A program made the translations under genes and the position numbers. Of a stretch of 64,000 nt of DNA, positions 29,001 to 38,700 are shown piece by piece (within the stretch, counting starts at the first letter, position 1; each line of letters begins with the position of its first letter). The stretch comes from Anthonomus grandis grandis (Eukaryota; Arthropoda; Insecta; Coleoptera; Curculionidae): positions 19,239,100 through 19,303,099 of the forward strand of contig NC_065554.1 in assembly GCF_022605725.1 (NCBI RefSeq). Direction: 5' to 3'. The notes below the pieces were generated by a model. The model made no database searches, was not told where the DNA came from, and saw only the letters and a program-made list of their open reading frames with translations.

Positions 29001-30714
29001 CTTATCATACTTTCTTCGCATATATTTATTTGACCGATGAAGCATTCACCCGATAAAAGAAATAAGTACCGATGACATACCTCGCTGTCTCAACTGTGTA
29101 GTCTATAGCGCCTAAATTACCCTCCAGTACAAAAGACTATACTGCAGTGTATTGCAGCAGAAGTATAAAATGTGGAAGTATAATGCTCCTAATGTAAAAT
29201 CTGGGAATAAAAGTGGAACTAAATTGCTAAAACTTCTGTGTAGAAGTCTACGAGCGCCGCATAAAACCTTCGTAGGGATCACTAGTTAATGCTAACTAAT
29301 GCATTAAGCAAAAAAGGCTTGGCAGAATCCAAGTATTGACATAATTTTTAAAGTCTTTTTGCTAATTTGCTCCAAAGTTTTATAAACCTTTTTTGGTTAT
29401 TTTAATTAACCACATTGCAAATAATTTGTCATATCTTTTAGAAATTTTTAGTAATTTTTCATTTTGTTTTAGGCAACTTTTTAGGTTTTTAACACTCTTG
29501 GAGTAATTTTCTATCCTACTTCTAGAAAATATTCTTTTCAAGTATTCCAGGCTTTCAAAGTAGTTTTTTTATTTGACATTATTTTTATATATGATTTTAT
29601 TGCAGACATTCAAAACTTCTATTTAAAAAACATTTTCTTTCTCATCAAAACTTTCCATTTTTTTTAAAGTAATTTTTGATTAAGCCCTCATGATTTTCAT
29701 GTCTTTTATGTATTTTTTATGATTTACAATAGTCTTTCATCTTAGAAGGCTCCCAGGGTCTTTTTTAACATATTTTCTTATGCAGTAGATACACTAGATA
29801 CAGTAATAAAGACAGTCTTAAAGGACCTAATTGAGGAGCCACCACTAATTTTTAGGACATTTGTTAAGAAGCTAAGGTAAACTGGCAGACAATATTCAAA
29901 TAATGGAAAAATAAGTGCTTCAACAAGTCTCTGCCATTTTATGTGATCTGTAAGAATAGATTCGAAAGATGATGAACATTACACGAACAATTACTGATGT
30001 TACCCATGATTTATAGATCAGTTATAGGATTTAAAGGATTAGTTTTAATCAGAACATCATTATAATCAAATGTACGATCCTGACCTTAAGAATTGCAGGG
30101 CAGATACTAAGTTAAATATAAATAAGATAAACAAAATAGGACACTCAATAAAGGGCAAGTTTATTATTTGATTTCAGTGGATACTTAGTGCAAAGAATGC
30201 TAATAAACTATACTAATGAACTTACCTCTAAATAAGGTTTCCTGCAAAAAGCAGCATTACAATTGGTACACATAAATGGCTTACTAGCAGAATGCTGTTT
30301 CATATGCACATAATAGCTGGAAGCGGAAGCCAGGGTTTTATTGCAAATTTTACAAGTTTGCGGTTTTGGTTTCTTATCAACAATCGGACTCATTGGTTTG
30401 TCATTTAAGTCTTGTTTTATTATGGCACAGGGTTCATTTATGTCACTGCTCTAAAAGCAACAATATTCATATTAAATAAATTGCATTTTAAACTTAAATA
30501 TTTTACCATTGATTCGTCTGTTTGTAGAGGTTCCTGTTTTGGTTCTTGTAAAGACTCGTACGTAATGGACACTTCGGGCGTGAGAAATGATGATTGGGTA
30601 GGGGCTACTTGATAATTGTTGTATGTGTTGTTACTGGTTGCATTGTTTGAATAGTAATTTAGTGGTTCTAGCCTTATTCCATCAAAGATTTGGTGGGCTA
30701 GAGGGTGAAACATC
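25623..30714 (-). CDS. C2H2 zinc-finger protein gene, three coding exons
   Basis: Spliced product ~281 residues from 30713-30507, 30450-30226 and 26036-25623, both introns phase 0 with GT/AG ends. An Asn/Gln/Pro-rich N-terminus (MFHPLAHQIFDGIRLEPLNYY, then EPKQEPLQTDESM) is followed by six C2H2 fingers: CKICNKTLASASSYYVHMKQH, CTNCNAAF..LEVHMRVH, CDVCKKRF, CQICRKTF, CSECDVSF and CRECDKGF..RHVNRIH. Linkers such as TGERPYQ are canonical. Probably a nuclear DNA-binding regulator; no orthologue is recognised. The ATG follows an acceptor-like TTTCAGG, so either a non-coding 5' exon lies upstream or translation begins in an unseen earlier exon. Confidence 0.88.
26194..28700 (+). mobile_element. Pogo-type DNA transposon with PHD-finger transposase
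   Basis: Terminal inverted repeats GGGGAAAGGTGTACAAAACG (26194-) and CATTTTGTACACCCTTCCCC (-28700) match over ~27 bp with two or three differences. TA flanks both ends (26192-26193, 28701-28702), the pogo/Tc1-mariner target duplication. Length 2507 bp. AAAATGACATA and its complement recur near both ends (26226, 26591, 26604, 28481, 28675), including a 10-bp-arm palindrome at 26591-26613. The element lies in the intron of the zinc-finger gene, in opposite orientation. Confidence 0.88.
26661..28443 (+). pseudogene. Pogo/Tigger-like transposase with C-terminal PHD finger, frameshifted
   Basis: Starts MPRLYERKTNRQSWSTDSML with a Pipsqueak-type HTH (KASKTYGVPQANLRRH, about residues 38-53). A single-base loss near 26843 breaks the frame (RLGRFKPAFPPEVERQLVEHL continues in another frame), and an altered stretch at 27066-27090 breaks it again. 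The DDE_1 core is open at 27176-27898: IYNVDETALSTV (D), VLLIVDGHSSH (D), HRLQPLDVSFFGPLK (D), a DDD triad as in pogo. After further shifts near 27890 and 28140 comes an acidic stretch and CTCIYCVEKF...WLQCCSCSKWAHAECAG...FICELC, a C4HC3 PHD finger. Four lesions make it non-functional. Confidence 0.85.
28703..30225 (-). other. Zinc-finger gene intron
   Basis: Nothing recognised. AT-rich, with thymine-rich tracts at 29330-29760 and somewhat more complex sequence at 29760-30110 that gave no protein match I know. Confidence 0.55.
30226..30450 (-). CDS. Zinc-finger gene, middle coding exon (fingers 1-2a)
   Basis: Acceptor GCTTTTAG before 30450, donor GTAAGT after 30226; 75 codons, phase 0. SSDINEPCAIIKQDLNDKPM leads into the first finger (CKICNKTLASASSYYVHMKQH) and the CxxC half of the second (CTNCNAAFCRKPYLE). 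Confidence 0.9.
30507..30714 (-). CDS. Zinc-finger gene, first recognised coding exon
   Basis: MFHPLAHQIFDGIRLEPLNYY then an Asn-rich stretch (YYSNNATSNNTYNNY) and EPKQEPLQTDESM, ending in phase 0 before GTAAAA. An acceptor TTTCAG lies one base before the ATG, so this exon is not the transcription start. Confidence 0.75.
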
Positions 30715-31440
30715 CTGAAAGGTTGGTAATTTAAAAATTCATTTAAGCATTTATATTGTTTGCAAAAAGATTCACATTAACCCAGCTCAGGTATATTCTA
30801 TCAATTTGGAATTGGTTTTCATTGACCCCCTTGAATCCCCACAGCTCTGGGCCTAAACAGATTCTCAGTAATTTATTATTTCTAGCAGTGCCCTGATAAG
30901 TGAAAAAAAATATGTTGGTTTTAGGTGAACCTATTTTGCTATTTTTGATATTTAGCTAAGAAACTGTATTTACTAAATAAGTGTCTCCAAAATCTGGTTT
31001 TTTACTTTTAAATAAAAAAATATTAATAAACAATAATATAATAGATTAGAACTCAAATAATGTTTAGTTTAAATTTCTGCAGCAAGACACTAAGGTCAAC
31101 ATCAATATCTATTATTAAGAAGGCATTACAGGAAGATTATAATATAAATTAAAGCAGTATACCTTGTGTAAAGCTAAGGGACTAAAGTGCTCATAAAACC
31201 GCTTTACTTAATAAATTATTTAAAATAATTCTATATATTTATTTATTTATTACAAATTAAGAGTAAACAAAAACAGTAATCAGCTGATAATTGATATCTG
31301 TCAGAGCTACGACAGACGAAAATGACATATGTCAATATGTTAATCTCTTAGACAAGGTTAGAGACGTAAAAAAGTATATAGTAAAATGACTTCTTAAACT
31401 GTGCTAGATGACGCTACAATCTTTTTTGTGGTAATTTATA
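30715..31440. other. 5' flank/intron of zinc-finger gene
   Basis: No coding signal. A short stretch at 31285-31345 (GACATATGTC palindrome, CGTCTGTCGTAGCTCTGACA on the - strand) is less AT-rich than its surroundings and could be the promoter side of the zinc-finger gene; this is a guess. Confidence 0.35.
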
Positions 31441-31444
31441 TATA

Positions 31445-32990
31445 CACACACATTAAAATGATCTAGGGGAAAAAGCCGTTTTATTTGTTGGGCCGCGCTT
31501 TAAACACACCTAATCACATTCATCATATTAAATTATTCTTGTTGACATCAAATTAATAGTTTAAATTTGTCAAGGCGAATTTCTGTAGGTAAACTGAAAA
31601 ATGTATTCAGTACAATTTTTGCTGCCAATGTAATGAGAATTTGTTTCAATTGTACGTGCGTGAAACCCAGTTACGAGCTGTTAGTATGGTACAGGGTGGT
31701 ATGAACATCCGCGACTTTCCAGAAGGTGTAAAATCTATCAAGACTAAGGATTAAAAGAGACTGGTGAAGTGAGAGAAAAAGGTACTGATCCAACAAGAGT
31801 AAAAGAACCTGATACATGATAGGTTTTTCGCCTTTATCAGGGACTAAGAAACTGTAATATTACTGCCAACCAGCTATGAGCTTCAAAAAATTCAAGGAAT
31901 TTATCAGTGCAGAAACAATAAGGAATAGGTAACATGAAAACAATCTTATAATAATACCGTTTATTTTTACCGCAACATAATCAATACAATAGTCTAAGCA
32001 AGTAAATGCATGAATTGCAAAAAAAGGATATGAAAGCTATTACAAATTATTGAACCCCTATACAATTATTAAACATAAAACTACACGAATAATATTATAT
32101 CGCATGAGTAATGCAGTTTAAAAAGAAAGAAAAACAAGTTAATCTTAAATTAAACTACCCATACTAGAATTTTGTAGTAGTAAGTCGACGCAGCTGCACA
32201 GCTAAATAGCGATGAATGCATTTTACCCCTTGCATTTGGCATCGTGTAGCTTTTGTGACACAGGATCGTATTTTCTTATGCCGTAAATATATCGCAAACA
32301 ACTTTCAACTTTTCTTAATTCACTTTGTTACATATCTTGTTAGACATGGTCCATGCGTGTCGCAATAGTTGAACTGACTTAACACTAAAGAATCTGCTAA
32401 TTCTATTTTTTGTTTTACCGTTAATAAATGGCCATGCGGATAATGCATTTTTAAGGAAATAGGATATGCTTTTTATCGTACATATTTGCTCCCTAAAACA
32501 AGGTTCTGCATCAATTCTTAAAGCAAGATTTTTTGCGCAATTAGTAAATTGTAAGGCAGGACTTCCACTTCTATATTCAGATCTAACATTAAACGATCTC
32601 TACATTTACCGAAAACCATTGCAGAAGATTTAATTGGATTGATAAGCAATCCTTTAATATATTAACTTGACCTAATTAATTAGGCATCTTTATGAAAGCG
32701 ATTCCGTTAGAGCTACCAGTACTTTCTCGTGGAAATAGCGCAAAGAAATTAGGATGGACCAAAAAACATTAGAATTGGCAAGAGCGTGCATTCTTTTTAC
32801 TGATGAATCAAGGTTTAGTTTACGTTTTGATTCAAGAAGGCAAGGGAAGAGTTGCTGAACTGAAAAGTATGCAAGAGCAATTGAGCAAAACGACATTGAC
32901 AATTTCGAGCTGTTTGCTCGACAGGACTTTTTGGCGCGAGAATCTTTCGAGACAACAAGCGTTAGCTAATAAGAGGTTCTATAAGTAAGC
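31445..32990 (+). mobile_element. Tc1-like remnant (copy A), split by a LINE
   Basis: A diverged sister of the element at 46840-49145. Both begin with CATyAAAATGrTCTAGGG and share ATCACATTCATCAT, TATTCTTGTTGA and TCAAGGCG words. Transposase traces on + are RETGEV, FFALSALRN-like NCNITANQL and LSVQKQ near 31760-31925; then, after the LINE, ELPVLS, WTKKH-like, CILFTDESRFSLRFDS near 32700-32840 (first catalytic Asp kept) and MQEQL...NDIDNFELF near 32870-32915. The middle of the DDE domain is deleted. Confidence 0.6.
31950..32680 (-). mobile_element. LINE fragment inside the Tc1 remnant
   Basis: Read on -: GLLINPIKSSAMVFGKCRDR, then ADSLVLSQFNYCDTHGPCLT and a degenerate LRHKKIRS segment. Its 3' end on + starts CCGTTTATTTTTACCGC near 31957. 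ADSLVLSxFN and YGPCL match the LINE at 19305-19940, so both belong to one family. Similar ATCTTAT/ATCTTTAT words flank it, a possible target duplication. Confidence 0.6.
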
Positions 32991-33350
32991 TCGGCCACCA
33001 TATTTGAACCAGGCGATAGATTTAAAAAAAAAAGAACTATTTGGAAGCTTTGCAAGATGGGTCAATGGGAAAACGGTGGAAAATCAGTGTTGCGTGGATC
33101 AATGTTCACCTAGTTCACCCGATTTTTAAATTTCTTTCTTCGAAGAAAAGAGGTGTACAAAAATAAGCCATACGCTTGATATACTCAAAGCTCGCATTCG
33201 TAATGTAATTAGGAATATTTATCCAGAAAGTTAAAAGTGTACAGCAAGAATTCATCGATCGTCTGGGGTACTGCAGAGCTGTTAATGGCGGTCACTTCAA
33301 GCATTTGATAAAATAAATTTTAGGAATGTGGAACGTAATTAATTAATTTA
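32991..33350 (+). mobile_element. DUF4817/mariner-type transposase C-terminal fragment
   Basis: Mixed frames on + read FLNFFLRRKEVYKNKPY, LKARIRNVIRNIYPES, VQQEFIDRLGYCRAVNGGHFKHLIK and stop: the standard end of the mariner-type transposases seen at 20000-20760 and 54000-54450 (SPDxxPLDFFLWG...VNRLxxCxxxxGxHFEHL). It is joined directly to the Tc1 remnant. CCCTGTATATAATATA near 33650 could be the terminal end of this element. Confidence 0.55.
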
Positions 33351-33801
33351 TGTTTCAACAAAGTGTTATACATTTTTATTTAAACATAATTATTTCGTGA
33401 ACAGTTGAAGACAAGTTGGGATATTATACATAACATGTCCAGAATTTTCCAGATAGTCCGAAAATGCAAAAATATACAGGAGGTTCCATTTCAGGGAAAC
33501 ATATTTTTTCTGCCATACTTTCTTGCAATACCTTGTATATTCATACCATTTGATGCCAAAATATGCTCGATCCAAAAATAAAATCACCATCGCCGAGGAT
33601 TTAAAAAAATATCTTGCCTTTTATTGAATTTATTTGTTATTAAATCACAACCCTGTATATAATATACTAAATGTAAAGAGAAACGTTGTTAAAATTGGGA
33701 AAAAATTAAAGTATTATCCACAAATGGATAGCAAGAACAAGGCGAAAGAATTTAAAAAAACAACTTTTTTACTTATAAGATCATAAATAAGCAATTTACA
33801 A
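33351..33801. other. Intergenic, nothing certain
   Basis: AT-rich. It may include the right terminal part of the mariner-type remnant (up to the ACCCTGTATA word near 33650) and the 3' UTR of the - strand lectin gene. Confidence 0.4.
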
Positions 33802-34022
33802 TTAATTAATTTTCTGGCATAAAAACAGATTTTGAGCATTACAGGGCAAGCTGACCCAATATCCGGTATAGACTCTTCCGACACAAAAAGCGGTACTTCC
33901 GGGACTCGGCTCTCCTGAATTCCAGTTTGCATATTCGGCCGGTTCCAAGGAGTGTATCCAGACCCATTTCGATTCGAACACTTGGGTTTGCTCGTATACC
34001 GCTCCTAACCAGTAATCCTTTC
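33802..34022 (-). CDS. C-type lectin exon 3
   Basis: Acceptor AATTTCAG; GA completes a Gly codon split with exon 2. The product KDYWLGAVYEQTQVF...LFLCQKIN-stop contains three of the four conserved cysteines' partners and the altered EPS site. Confidence 0.9.
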
Positions 34023-34343
34023 CTGAAATTAATAATATTATCGAATTCACATGTTTAAATTTACATCTTGCTCTTACCAATGGGTACGGTATTATTCAAC
34101 TCGGCTTCATCAGTTTCATTTAAAATCGAGGCTAATTGATAGCCTAACGCTTTACATGTTACAAAAGCGTCTAAAAATGTAGTCTACAAAAGCAGTTGTT
34201 TTAAAGCTATATATTATGTAAAGTTAATTGCCTACTTTATATCCTGAAATTAGAAACTTTTTTCCTAGTTGAGTCAATCCCGATTCTTCTAAGGCATTAG
34301 TATATAATCCTAAGATAGCTAAAAGAACTAGAGCTCTTAGCAT
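33802..34343 (-). CDS. Secreted C-type lectin-domain protein, three exons
   Basis: Spliced product 144 residues from 34343-34236, 34183-34078 and 34022-33802 (introns phase 0 and phase 1, GT/AG). It starts with a signal peptide (MLRALVLLAILGLYTNA, about 1-17). A single C-type lectin-like domain follows: FVTCKALGYQLASI, DYWLGAVYE (the WIGL-type motif), WVWIHSLEPAEYANWNSGEP, AFCVGR, LPCNAQNLFLCQK. All four canonical disulphide cysteines are present. The carbohydrate site reads GEPSPG instead of EPN or QPD, and the following WND motif is absent, so calcium-dependent sugar binding is doubtful. Such single-domain lectins act in insect haemolymph or gut immunity (family knowledge). Same strand as and just downstream of the foraging 3' end. 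Confidence 0.9.
34078..34183 (-). CDS. C-type lectin exon 2
   Basis: Acceptor CTTTTGTAG, donor GTAAGA. 35 codons plus one base: TTFLDAFVTCKALGYQLAS...NNTVPIG. Holds the first conserved cysteine and the first helix of the fold. Confidence 0.9.
34236..34343 (-). CDS. C-type lectin exon 1 with signal peptide
   Basis: 36 codons, MLRALVLLAILGLYTNALEE to SGYK, before donor GTAGGC. The ATG is the only one giving a hydrophobic leader and lies 12 bases after a TCAGTT initiator-like word. Confidence 0.9.
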
Positions 34344-34350
34344 TTTTCTT

Positions 34351-34450
34351 CAACTGATAAACTATTATCACAAATGAACCGGAATCTATTGTAACGACCT
34401 TAACCGCCGCGAATATATCAGCTGTTCAAGTCTGAATACTGGCGCGAATT
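34351..34450 (-). promoter_or_regulatory. Putative lectin promoter
   Basis: On the - strand a TCAGTT initiator-like word sits about a dozen bases before the ATG. Two GATA-type words (TGATAA and its inverse) lie at 34354-34370. GATA sites are common in promoters of insect fat-body and gut immune genes (established knowledge); their use here is inferred. No TATA box at the expected distance. Confidence 0.3.
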
Positions 34451-35629
34451 TTAAATCGAAATAAATAGTAGAAAATAAATACAGCGTAATTGACTATTCT
34501 TATGCATTCAGTGTTTTAATTTACACCAAAGCGAATGATACAAAAGCTACACTATTAATGATTTTCTAAATGCTATGGCCCTCATCGGACATTGTTACGG
34601 CTTTATCTATGCTCATCAGTTTAAAATATTGGGTCATAAATTGTGTAGGATTATATCTTATCTATCATTTATTACCTTCTCTACTGAATCACCATCGGTA
34701 ATTCACTAACATATTATGAAATTTCTGCCATTAAACATAGAAAAGGTTGCTTAAATAATATGAAAACTTCGCTATAAAAAATGTATTTCCTAATACCGAG
34801 ACTTTCAGATAGAAAACTAGTTAAATATGCATTCTAGAAAACTGCTCCACTCCTATTCTTAAGATATTCAGAGGTATTATTTGTACCGCTTTATTTGGTA
34901 AACCATTTGTTAGAACAATTTTTTTATTAGGCAATCTTGCCTGATGGAAAAAAAGCTCAACTTAGGAGTTTACTGCTTATAAATGAAACATCAATTTTAC
35001 ATTACTAACCATTTATTTCCTTACATCATTTAAATTTACAAGTTGTAACATTCTTTAACATTAAAAAATAAAGTTAAAAGAACATATCGGATTATAGGTA
35101 ACTCTTGTTTATATACAATTTTAGAATAAAATCGCCAAAAATATCATCGGAAATACCTAATTTTAAGCTTAGTTTATATTAGTATGGTACAATTACAAAA
35201 AAAAACATAAAACCTAATGGCACATCTTAAATAATAAAATAATATTAATATTCATAATTTATGTTCGCCGGGACATGTAACAACGTTAAAATAATTTTAA
35301 AAATATCAGTTCTCGAGTTAAAAAATGTCATGATATAGATTTCTTGTTTAACCTATAATTAAAATTTAATTGGCACGAACACTGTTAGATCATATACATA
35401 GGGAGATTTTGCCCGCTGCGTTTGATAATTATCTAGTATATTGCCCTAGATAGCCTTTATCCTGGCCGTATATTAAAAAAAATATTTAATTAAATAAATA
35501 AATATTTTCTTTTTCATTTAATATCCATTTTAACACATGAAAATATTAAAATAAGTATTTTCTTAGAAGGCACTTAACGTAAACAATTAAAATCACATAA
35601 TTTAATATAATCATAATATTAATTAGTTA
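34451..35629. other. Intergenic and foraging 3' UTR
   Basis: No coding signal. Minus-strand AATAAA words lie at about 34890, 34923 and 35012, and an ATTAAA at 35601, any of which could end the foraging transcript. Confidence 0.5.
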
Positions 35630-35795
35630 TTAAAAATCTCTGTCCCATCCGGTCAAATCGTCCGGGGGCACTCCCGCTTCGTCAGGTGGATACGGGTCGA
35701 AATTCGATGTGTCCGTCACATTTCTTACGCTGGGTAAAATTGGAGGAGTCAGTGTTCTGTTCACCAAACCTTCCCAATTAAAGCCGTCAAACCAT
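35630..35795 (-). CDS. foraging terminal exon (AGC C-terminal tail)
   Basis: Acceptor TTTTTTTCAG; one base plus 55 codons: WFDGFNWEGLVNRTLTPPIL, then NFDPYPPDEAGVPPDDLTGW and RDF-stop (TAA, 35632-35630). The WFDGFNWEGL and GWDxDF ends are PKG signatures. Confidence 0.95.
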
Positions 35796-38700
35796 CTGAA
35801 AAAAAAAATAAGTTTTTAAATTCAAGATATTTCACAGTTTAGTGACAAGGATCTCTTTTGGGAACTATATTAGCATTATAATTGAAGAACGACGCATAGG
35901 TTCAAACTGCAAATCTACAATATTACGAGCCTTATTGTAAAATTGAGGAAAACAAAGAGAACACACAATCACTGTCTAACAACATAATTATAATACATGG
36001 CTACACGTGATTCGCTCTGACTAGAGCATCATTAGAATTATAATTATAAATATCAGTCTAAAAAATATTGAAAATAAAAAAGGTAAAATTGAACAACATA
36101 GACCTCATCGAGAATCGAACTCGGTACCACAAGATTAGAAGTATTGAGTGTAAAACCTATGGACTATCTAGTGATTTTGACATTTAGAGAGTTAAAGAAT
36201 CTAGCTAAATTTAAGTAGATTAAACCAAAAAAAAGGGCAGGGATCAAAAGGAAGTTTTTGTGTCTTCATTATGAACTAGGTTGTAGGCCAATTTAAATTT
36301 ATTTAAAAATTTGTAAGATAATCTATTTAAGTGAAGTGGAAATCTGTTCTTAAAGGCAATATGTTTGATAGAATTTATTTTTTTTTGCGAAGGCTTCTCT
36401 AGACATGGGGATATATCTGTAAAGCAGGGAATTGAAGAAGCAAATTTATAAGAAGAGGGAGAAGTAGCTGACCTTATCGATAGTGGTAATTATATTTCGA
36501 ACTTTGTTGTTGCATTTCTTAATTAGAAGGTCTAGACAAGGCAGAGTACCGTTTTGTTCTTCTTTAATAATGAAAGAAGTATTTGGATGTAAAGAATTTA
36601 CAGCCAGAAAGAAAATCCCTCCTTCCAGAAGTATTCCTCCTTTCCCGATCTCTTATATACCATGAAATCCTTAAACCTATCCTTAACTATTTTTCCTTCT
36701 TAATTGATTCATGAAAATTTCGCATAGGAGAGAGAAAAGATATAAACGCATAGCCAGACCGGAGACAAAACTCCAAAAGGCCATCAAAGACCATTCGACT
36801 AAGAGAGGTTTTTAATAGAAGAAAACTTACTAACTCTAAACAGTCTGTAGTTCTAGGATACAGTTACTATTTATTATTATTAAAGAACTTAAGAGTTAAC
36901 ATACACCTGTCCAACATTTGGTTAAATTTCGTAAAATACGAGTTAGTGTGGCATAACTGTAACAAAATCCTCTGAATCCAAAAATATACTTCGATCCTTT
37001 CTCTTCAAAATAACTAAGCAGTTACTCTTATCTCGCTAATCGTTACTTTTTATTTTATTTCTTTAATAATTTATTACTTAATTCATTACCGCAGGGATCC
37101 CATTGTGGCTTTGAAAGTCTCTCACATAACTACACCTCCCAAACTGTTTGTTTCTGCCTCCAAAATGATGTCGATGTTCTTCATAATCATTTAGAGCTAT
37201 ATGTAAAGAAATGCGTTACTAGTTCTTTTGGTATAACCTTGAATCAAGTTCTATACATGTAACCATATTATTTTAGTTATTTAAAAAAATTTTAGAAATT
37301 TAGGCTTTATGGAAAGATGCTCTAAAAACTTTTCCAATTCTCTCTCTCTCTCTCTTTCTTTGTAGCTCTTATAACCCAAAGTGGATCTTGACGGACTACC
37401 CAATTTTCCTCCACTGGACTCTTCAGCTTTCACGAAATTTAGAGATCTGATGCTATATTATTACTTCATCATAGTCGTGGTCTTCCTTATGGACTTCTAC
37501 CGGTCTAACATCTATCCGGTAATTTAACAACTCTTGCATCTTCCTGTCTTTTAACTTGGTCGGCCTTTGACTGATATATCAGTTTTCTCAGTCTGTAGAT
37601 AATCCGTAGGATTTTTCTCTGCAATTCTCGTTCTTTTTCATCATAGTCCAGATCTCGCAGGCGTAAGTCATAATCGGTCTTTCAATGGAGTGGTCTATTC
37701 TTATTTTAGTGGTTTATTTTATTTTGGATTACATTATTTTCTGTAATGCAAAACAGGAGCGATTGACACTTTGTATTTTGATGTTACTTGGTCATGTCAT
37801 TGTCTCACGTGATAGTGGCACCCAGATATTTAATTTCATAAACTCTTTCGAAGTTGTAGTGTTTCATCGTCACATTTTGTCTTATCCGGCCTTTACGCTG
37901 TTATTGAGGTGGTCATGGTGTCTCTTTTATTTGTAAGCCTATATTTTTCGCTGCAGAATTAATTTTAAGAAATTCTTCTTTATTAATCATAGTTGAGTTT
38001 TCATTGATGTCTATGTCATCCGCCAAGTCCAGTATAAGACGGGGGCCCTGTTTTCTGAATAAAAGAGTCTCGGTTTTTGCTTCCCTCACTACCTTCTCTC
38101 AAAGTATATTAAAAAGGAGTGAGGAGATGACGTTTCCTTGTTTTGGGTCATTATTTCTAGTAAAAAAGGTCTAAAGCTTCTCTTCTATCCGTACTGCACT
38201 TACGGAACCTTTCATGCTGATCTTTGTTAATGTGACAAGTGTATTTGGAATTCCTAGTTCTACCATTCCACAGCTCCACCTTTAGAACGTTATCATACGC
38301 TTGTCTAAAGTCTTCTCTTATTCCCAGCGCTCTTCTATTATTTGACGGATTGTAAAGATCTGATCTACTTTTTTGATCGTTTTTTTTCTGATTGGTAGTC
38401 ACCTAGCTATTGCTCTACGTAGGAAGCTAGTCTTTCGAGTAGTACTAGGGACCACACCTTATATCCAGTATTTATTAATGACATTTTTCCGATAGTAGGA
38501 GCATTGCAATTTCTTGCCCTTTTTTGTATTGGACACGATTTCCAACTACTTGGTATTTTCTCTTCCTTCCAAATCAGGAGTATGAGGTTGTAGAAGTGTT
38601 TGTGAAAAGCTTCTCCTCCATATTTGAAACACTCTGCTGATATTGTGCCGCCGGTGCGTTGTTATTTTTTAGCCTTCGTTACCTCCTTAAGAGGTGGCTC

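Larger units (their letters stand above)
35990..36640 (-). mobile_element. Penelope-like element remnant with hammerhead motif
   Basis: On the - strand about 36620-36400 reads SFIIKEEQNGTLPCLDLLIKK, then VSYFSL...LYRYIPMSREAFAKK and, further on, NSIKHIAFKNRFPLHLNRLSYKFL. FxxxxExxGxLPCLDxLIxK is the block before the VYRKPT segment in Penelope reverse transcriptases. Downstream on the same strand (36035-36000) is a hammerhead-like motif, as expected for Penelope ends. No GIY-YIG domain is visible. Confidence 0.6.
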
